From assembly GCF_025567415.1 (NCBI RefSeq), contig NZ_JAOQJV010000005.1, positions 62,001-126,000 on the forward strand: a DNA stretch of 64,000 nucleotides, given 5' to 3'. Positions 60,191-64,000 of the stretch are shown in pieces (positions within the stretch are counted from its first letter, which is position 1; every line of letters starts with the position of its first letter). This DNA comes from Claveliimonas ammoniilytica (lineage in GTDB: Bacteria; Bacillota; Clostridia; Lachnospirales; Lachnospiraceae). The notes beneath the pieces were generated by a model, which saw nothing but the letters and a program-made list of their open reading frames with translations, did not search any database and was not told the origin of the DNA. The position numbers and the translations under genes were made by a program.

Positions 60191-60568
60191 ATGGATAAAA
60201 TAACTCATAAAGTCCGGTGTGAACAATGGACAAATATCATCAAAGAATGTCTTGCTAGTGGAATGCCTAAAACAACCTGGTGTCGAGAGCACGGTATTTC
60301 GGACAAATCTTTTTTTTACTGGCAACGAATTCTTCGTGAAGAAGCATACCTTACCACATTAGAGAATACCTTAACGCCTGCTGTTAAAGAGAATTCAGCT
60401 CCAACAACTACAGATTTCATTGAAATCAAAATGACTGATCAAGTAAGTTCAGCTGACAGTCCTTTTAAACCGGATGTTGTTATACGAAAAGGATCTGTTT
60501 CAATTGAAATATCTAATACAGCTACGGAAGAACTTCTAAATAAGGTTGGAGGTCTTCTCCATGCTTAA
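60191..60568 (+). CDS. tnpA: IS66 accessory protein TnpA
   Basis: A 125-residue HTH-type accessory protein: VRCEQWTNIIKECLASGMPK with TTWCREHGISDKSFFYWQRI is the IS66 Orf1 pattern (wCxeHgis..tfYyWqr). RBS GAGGGAGG precedes the ATG. It overlaps tnpB by a few bases. Because tnpC is lost, the element cannot move itself. Confidence 0.85.
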   Translation: MDKITHKVRCEQWTNIIKECLASGMPKTTWCREHGISDKSFFYWQRILREEAYLTTLENTLTPAVKENSAPTTTDFIEIKMTDQVSSADSPFKPDVVIRKGSVSIEISNTATEELLNKVGGLLHA

Positions 60569-60923
60569 CGATGCTGTCGGATTTGAAAAAATTTTTATTG
60601 CCACAGGGTATACTGACTTGCGGCGTGGAATTGACGGTTTGGCATCTACCATTAAGTTTCAGTTTGATTTGGATCCTTTTCAAAAGCATGTTTTGTTCTT
60701 GTTCTGTGGAAAACGCACCGATCGAATTAAAGGGCTCGTTTGGGAAGGTGATGGATTCTTGCTTCTTTATAAAAGATTGAACATCGGCGGTTTTAGCTGG
60801 CCGCGTACAAAGGAAGAAGCCATGGAGATTACACCAGAGCAGTTTCAAATGTTGATGCAGGGATTGTCTATTGTTGCAAAACACCCAATCAAAGAATTGA
60901 AGAATCCACCTAAAACCATGTAG
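60561..60923 (+). CDS. tnpB: IS66 accessory protein TnpB
   Basis: A 120-residue IS66 Orf2 protein. IATGYTDLRRGIDGLAS, LFLFCGKRTDRIKGLVWEGD, GFLLLYKRL and SWPRTKEEAMEITPEQF are diagnostic. ATG at 60561 follows GGAGG; it starts within tnpA's 3' end. The usual third gene (tnpC) is missing downstream. Confidence 0.9.
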   Translation: MLNDAVGFEKIFIATGYTDLRRGIDGLASTIKFQFDLDPFQKHVLFLFCGKRTDRIKGLVWEGDGFLLLYKRLNIGGFSWPRTKEEAMEITPEQFQMLMQGLSIVAKHPIKELKNPPKTM

Positions 60924-61028
60924 TATTGTGCAATTCGTAGAAAAAATATTTTCTTTTTATATACATGAAAAGGATATTTATGATATTGTCAATATTGGTT
61001 TACACTTTATTCTCAAGAATGTTCGACC

Positions 61029-61934
61029 TTATGCAGCCCCCTGCAGTGAAGCATAGTATTGCTGTCGTTTAACCATCGGAGGCAGTCCACCGTTAGCAGA
61101 GCAGATCCTCCGGTTATTCCAATAGCTGATGAAGTATCTCCAGATGAGAGTTTTTAACTGTGCTACAGTCATTGCGGTGGTGTCATAACGCCCATAAAGT
61201 AATTCATCTTTGAAGCGTGCCCACATGCTTTCACATCTGGCATTGTCATGGCATCGGCCACCGGCACTGTTCATGCTTTGGAGAATGCCATATTTGTTGA
61301 TTGCTTTACGATATAGTTCGCTGGTATACTGGGTACCCCTATCGCTGTGAAGAATAGCTCCACGGAGCATAGGGTAAGCTTTGCAAGCATTATCTAAAGT
61401 TTGTTCACAAAGGGTTGCTTTCATATTTGTATCCATGGCAAGCCCTAATACTGCCAAATCATAGCAGTCAAAGATAGCTGAAACATACAGTTTTCCATCG
61501 GAAGCCTTTATTTCAGTCATATCGGTAATGCACTTTTCAAGAGGCTTATTAGCTGTGAAATCACGCTTAATTAAATCGTCGGATTTACGTGCTTCTTTAT
61601 CAGCCTTGGTAATACCGTTAGGCTTACGCTTAGGTTTATGATTAAGACCAATTTCTTCCATGACACGATAAACAGTTCTTTCACTGGGAATATGTACTCC
61701 CTCCGGCTGTTTAAGCTGTAATGCCTGATACATACGCATTCTTCCATACGTGTCATTGCATTCATCTTGGTTGCAAATATCAATCATTGCATCTGCCAGT
61801 GCCTGATATTTCCAAGGAGCATCCTTCGTTTTTAGGAATTTGTTAAATGCCTGCCTGGAAACATGAAGTACTTTGCAATAAAAAGAAATTTTGCCCTTAA
61901 TCCTGCCGTCATCCGTTTTGATTGCAATAAACAT
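61029..61934 (-). CDS. IS3-family transposase OrfB
   Basis: A 301-residue integrase-type DDE transposase. HTH-like region with NDTYGRMRMYQAL and RTVYRVMEEIGL, then catalytic D138 (CITDMTEI), D198 (LHSDRG) and E235 (ARCESMWARFK), with the ending YWNNRRICSANGGLPPM. Its ATG overlaps the orfA stop; expression as an OrfAB fusion through -1 frameshifting is likely at an A-AAA-AAC site just upstream. Confidence 0.93.
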   Translation of the reverse strand: MFIAIKTDDGRIKGKISFYCKVLHVSRQAFNKFLKTKDAPWKYQALADAMIDICNQDECNDTYGRMRMYQALQLKQPEGVHIPSERTVYRVMEEIGLNHKPKRKPNGITKADKEARKSDDLIKRDFTANKPLEKCITDMTEIKASDGKLYVSAIFDCYDLAVLGLAMDTNMKATLCEQTLDNACKAYPMLRGAILHSDRGTQYTSELYRKAINKYGILQSMNSAGGRCHDNARCESMWARFKDELLYGRYDTTAMTVAQLKTLIWRYFISYWNNRRICSANGGLPPMVKRQQYYASLQGAA

Positions 61935-62275
61935 TAATCTCTGTTTTTTGCTGACTTCCGACGGCTGGCTGCGAAAAAAGCACTTGCTTCCTCAAGAAAT
62001 TCGTTTTCTTCTTTTAAGCGGCGTATTTCCTTATCCTGCTCTTTAACACGTTTTCTGAGTTCAATAAGCTCATCGTTAAGTGATAAAGCATTCTTAGGGG
62101 TATGAACTGCCTCATTTGCGCTGAGCCGACCTTCTTTGAAGGCCTTAATCCAGGTGTACATGGTACCCTTTGGAATTCCTAATTCGTTGGCGGCTTTATG
62201 TGCGCCAATTTCCTGTGCAAGCTTTACAGCCTGTGCTTTAAACTCATTGTCATAAGATTTTTGATTCTGTGCCAT
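61934..62275 (-). CDS. IS3-family transposase OrfA
   Basis: A 113-residue DNA-binding subunit: HTH (FKAQAVKLAQEIGAHKAANE, LGIPKGTMYTWIKAFKEG) followed by a leucine-zipper-like coiled coil (LNDELIELRKRVKEQDKEIR). AGGAGA precedes the ATG. The 3' end contains the slippery heptamer A-AAA-AAC (plus-strand 61943-61949). Confidence 0.92.
   Translation of the reverse strand: MAQNQKSYDNEFKAQAVKLAQEIGAHKAANELGIPKGTMYTWIKAFKEGRLSANEAVHTPKNALSLNDELIELRKRVKEQDKEIRRLKEENEFLEEASAFFAASRRKSAKNRD
61943..61949 (-). other. -1 frameshift slippery site of the IS3 element
   Basis: Minus-strand A-AAA-AAC sits in the orfA frame as GCA-AAA-AAC; a -1 shift continues CAG-AGA-TTA-ATG directly into the orfB frame. Confidence 0.75.
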
Positions 62276-62343
62276 AGGTTATTTCTCCTGTTCTCGTATT
62301 GATTATAATTATATATCAAAATCCTTGAGAATAGGGTGTCAAC

Positions 62344-62363
62344 TTTTATGATACAACATCAAA
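62344..62363. repeat. 20-bp direct repeat, right copy
   Basis: TTTTATGATACAACATCAAA, identical to 59797-59816, starting at the base after the IS3 right inverted repeat. Confidence 0.85.
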
Positions 62364-63484
62364 CGGAGATCAATTACTTAGCTTTATATATGAAAGGTCA
62401 GGGAAGTTTCAGTTCTGCTGATGTCATTTCATCCGACGTTGATAAACTAATCTTAGATGCGTTAGAAGAAATCCGCGACCAGTATAATATCGATCTTACT
62501 GATAACCTGAATCTGCGTATTGCATTGTCATTACACACTGCGTCATTAATTGTGCGTATCAAATACAACATGCAGTTAAAGAATCATCTGGTAGATTATA
62601 TCAAGCAGACATTCCCGCAGGGATTTGATCTGGGTATTTATTTCGCTTCACATTTACAGGAAGTCTTCCATAAGAAAGTAACTGACGACGAAATTGCTTT
62701 CCTTGCAATTCACCTGTACACAGCTCTTGCAAGTCAGCATCAAGCCGTCGGAACCAAAAAAGTACTTGTCATTTCATCTATGCGTCAGAGTGAGAATATT
62801 CTATTGAAACAGACGCTTTTAAATTGGTTCGCAGAGACCACCTCCGAACTCACATTTAAAACGCCGGAACAGATTGAAGACAAAGACATTGAAGATTACG
62901 ATATTTTCCTTACAACCGAACACAATCATTATTACGATTCCGGGCTTGCTTTCTATGTAGATCCATTCCCAGGACAGCAGGATTATCTAAACCTGAAGCT
63001 TGCAATTGATGGTTTCCAGAGCATTGAAGATATTACCTCAATATTCTACAAAGATCTGTACAGTATCGGTGATGGCAAAAAACGTGAAAAAATCGTTGAA
63101 AACATGTGTCAGAAATCCAGTGAATACTTCGAACTGGACGGAGCTGAATTCAAAGATGCAGTCTTCCAGCGTGAAAATATGCGTAGTACCTACTGGGGCA
63201 ATGGTATTGCCGTACCGCATCCATTGACTGCTGTATCTTCTGACTCTTTTGTAGCTGTTACGGAATTGCCGCAGGCAGTTGTATGGGATGATCAGAAAAA
63301 TATGGTCAATCTGGTTTTGTTGGTCTGTGTCGGCAAGAACAGTTCCAAGGCTTTTCAGTTGTGGAACTATCTGGCCAAAGTATTTTCAGACAAGCACTTC
63401 GTGGAACGTCTGCTTCCGGATCCGAGCTATGAACATTTTATTGCGCTTCTGAAAGAAGCAATAGCCGGAAGTTTTCAAAAATAA
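62344..63484 (+). pseudogene. BglG/LicR-type PRD-EIIB-EIIA transcription regulator, 5' end lost to IS insertion
   Basis: About 380 residues remain. They comprise a PRD domain (EINYLALYMKGQGSFSSADV, DEIAFLAIHLYTALASQ), a EIIB-like domain (TKKVLVISSMRQSENILLKQ) and a fructose/mannitol-type EIIA domain with phospho-His in GIAVPHPL. The N-terminal HTH domains and first PRD part are absent: the IS3 repeat lies right before it. An in-frame GTG at 62336 lies inside the IS end and is not a credible native start. A fragment might still be made from an IS-internal promoter. The controlled PTS genes are not in the window. Confidence 0.8.
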
Positions 63485-63499
63485 ACAGGAGGTCATTAC

Positions 63500-64000
63500 A
63501 TGACAGTAAAAGAGGCATTAGCCCAAACACAGAAAAAAAAGGCTGGCTTGATTAATAAAGCCTCTGTTAATTACGCTGAGACTTTGCTGCTTCCAGGTGA
63601 AAAACCTGAAGCAGCAGCCATTGCCAATATTTATACACGCCGTGATAAATTCCCGGGAATCGTTGTAATTACCGATCAACGAGTCATCGCTGCATGCGGA
63701 ATTCCGGGTATCAAACGCGACATCTGCATGAATATCCGTGATCTGGAGAATTGCGAAGAGACCAGCATGATCATGCAGTACAAAGTAACTTTCCGTACCA
63801 GAAAGGAAGCCTTCGCCATGAGCGTAGATCCTGACGTAGGTGCCAACCTCTCTCCGCACGTTGCAAGAATTAACGGAGACGATCTTACTTCATTAAAGTT
63901 AGACGCCCGCGGAAATATCTTAAATGCCAGCTTTTTCAAACAACAACGTCTAAATCAGCAGCGTAAGAAAAAAGCCAAAGAATTCTCTGACAAAAAAGAG
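63500..64000 (+). CDS. Unrecognised gene, 5' part (runs off window)
   Basis: ATG at 63500 with AGGAGG 8 nt upstream opens a frame to the window end (167 codons). The start is helical and basic (VKEALAQTQKKKAGLINKA), then a small beta-rich part (FPGIVVITDQRVIAACGI, MIMQYKVTFRTRKEAFAMSV) that looks like a bPH-type domain, then a Lys/Gln-rich stretch. No name can be given. It follows the truncated antiterminator by 15 nt. Confidence 0.7.
   Translation, partial: MTVKEALAQTQKKKAGLINKASVNYAETLLLPGEKPEAAAIANIYTRRDKFPGIVVITDQRVIAACGIPGIKRDICMNIRDLENCEETSMIMQYKVTFRTRKEAFAMSVDPDVGANLSPHVARINGDDLTSLKLDARGNILNASFFKQQRLNQQRKKKAKEFSDKKE

Larger units (their letters stand above)
60097..60997 (+). mobile_element. 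IS66-family element, left part (truncated by the IS3 element)
   Basis: GTAAACGG (60097-60104) fits an IS66-type terminus (usually starting GTAAGCG). It is followed by tnpA- and tnpB-like genes, but the tnpC transposase and right end are absent: the IS3 inverted repeat begins at 60998, 75 nt after tnpB. Confidence 0.65.
60998..62343 (-). mobile_element. Complete IS3-family insertion sequence (about 1.35 kb)
   Basis: Imperfect 20-bp inverted repeats bound it: GTTTACACTTTATTCTCAAG at 60998-61017 and the complement of GTTGACACCCTATTCTCAAG at 62324-62343 (17 of 20 match). Inside are orfA and orfB on the minus strand. No clear short target duplication was seen at the flanks. It interrupts both the IS66 remnant on the left and the antiterminator gene on the right. 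Confidence 0.88.

Overview
The window looks like chromosome of a spore-forming gut Firmicute, most likely a Lachnospiraceae member (Dorea / Mediterraneibacter / Blautia type). Evidence: spoIIR, spoIIID and a SPOCS-LysM protein; moderate G+C with strong AGGAGG-type ribosome sites; a bile-acid/enoate-reductase-like flavoenzyme; VanRS-type signalling next to a DUF975 protein; and many Lachnospiraceae-style DUF proteins. The genus cannot be fixed from the sequence alone.

Layout. 1-629: 5' part of an iron-type alcohol dehydrogenase. 855-3865: polyphosphate genes ppx-ppk. 4032-5030: ApbE-like lipoprotein whose C-terminus looks foreign. 5320-7624: polar amino acid ABC importer. 7775-10010 (minus): MBL hydrolase, S66 peptidase, GNAT. 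10154-11247: deoD and a DUF3783 gene. 11237-15302: a metal-handling block (10-TM exporter, two CobW-type GTPases, ZIP transporter), followed by a P-type ATPase (15427-17925) and two MATE exporters with G+C-rich structured repeats between them. 21292-25201 (minus): pncB-ddl-murF. 25345-27599 (minus): malQ-plsC. 27857-40355: a long co-directional run (PrcB-like lipoprotein, SPOCS-LysM, ispE, GntR regulator, spoIIR, acyl-ACP thioesterase, cvfB, dnaE, murI, DUF1934, zinc-ribbon protein). 41048-43716: cardiolipin synthase and a trigger-factor-like lipoprotein. 43864-47877: enoate-reductase-like flavoenzyme, LysR regulator and type I dehydroquinase. 48588-51685: udp-cdd-deoB pyrimidine salvage and a DUF4317 gene. 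51851-52875: an AT-rich Xre regulator diverging from a mobile-element-type protein. 53105-55780: DUF975 plus VanRS-like system. 55858-57984: spoIIID, mgtE and its M-box Mg2+ riboswitch. 57985-59529: guaA. 59605-62343: integrase, IS4 and IS66 remnants plus an apparently complete IS3 element. 62344-63484: 5'-truncated PRD/EIIA antiterminator. 63500-64000: start of an unrecognised gene.

How it works together. Most of the window is ordinary core metabolism: nucleotide salvage (deoD, udp, cdd, deoB, guaA, pncB), envelope building (murI, ddl, murF, plsC, cls) and sporulation. The more distinctive parts are the metal block with a roughly 107-residue His-rich insert and a CobW/YcgQ-type fusion under candidate palindromic operators; the LysR-flavoenzyme-dehydroquinase trio, whose two promoters share a near-identical 16-bp site; the Xre/mobile-domain pair with paired dyad operators; a possible small ORF between the M-box and mgtE; and the decayed mobile island at the 3' end of guaA, a known integration site.

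No tRNA, rRNA or CRISPR array was seen. Family assignments come from reading motifs; no database search was run.
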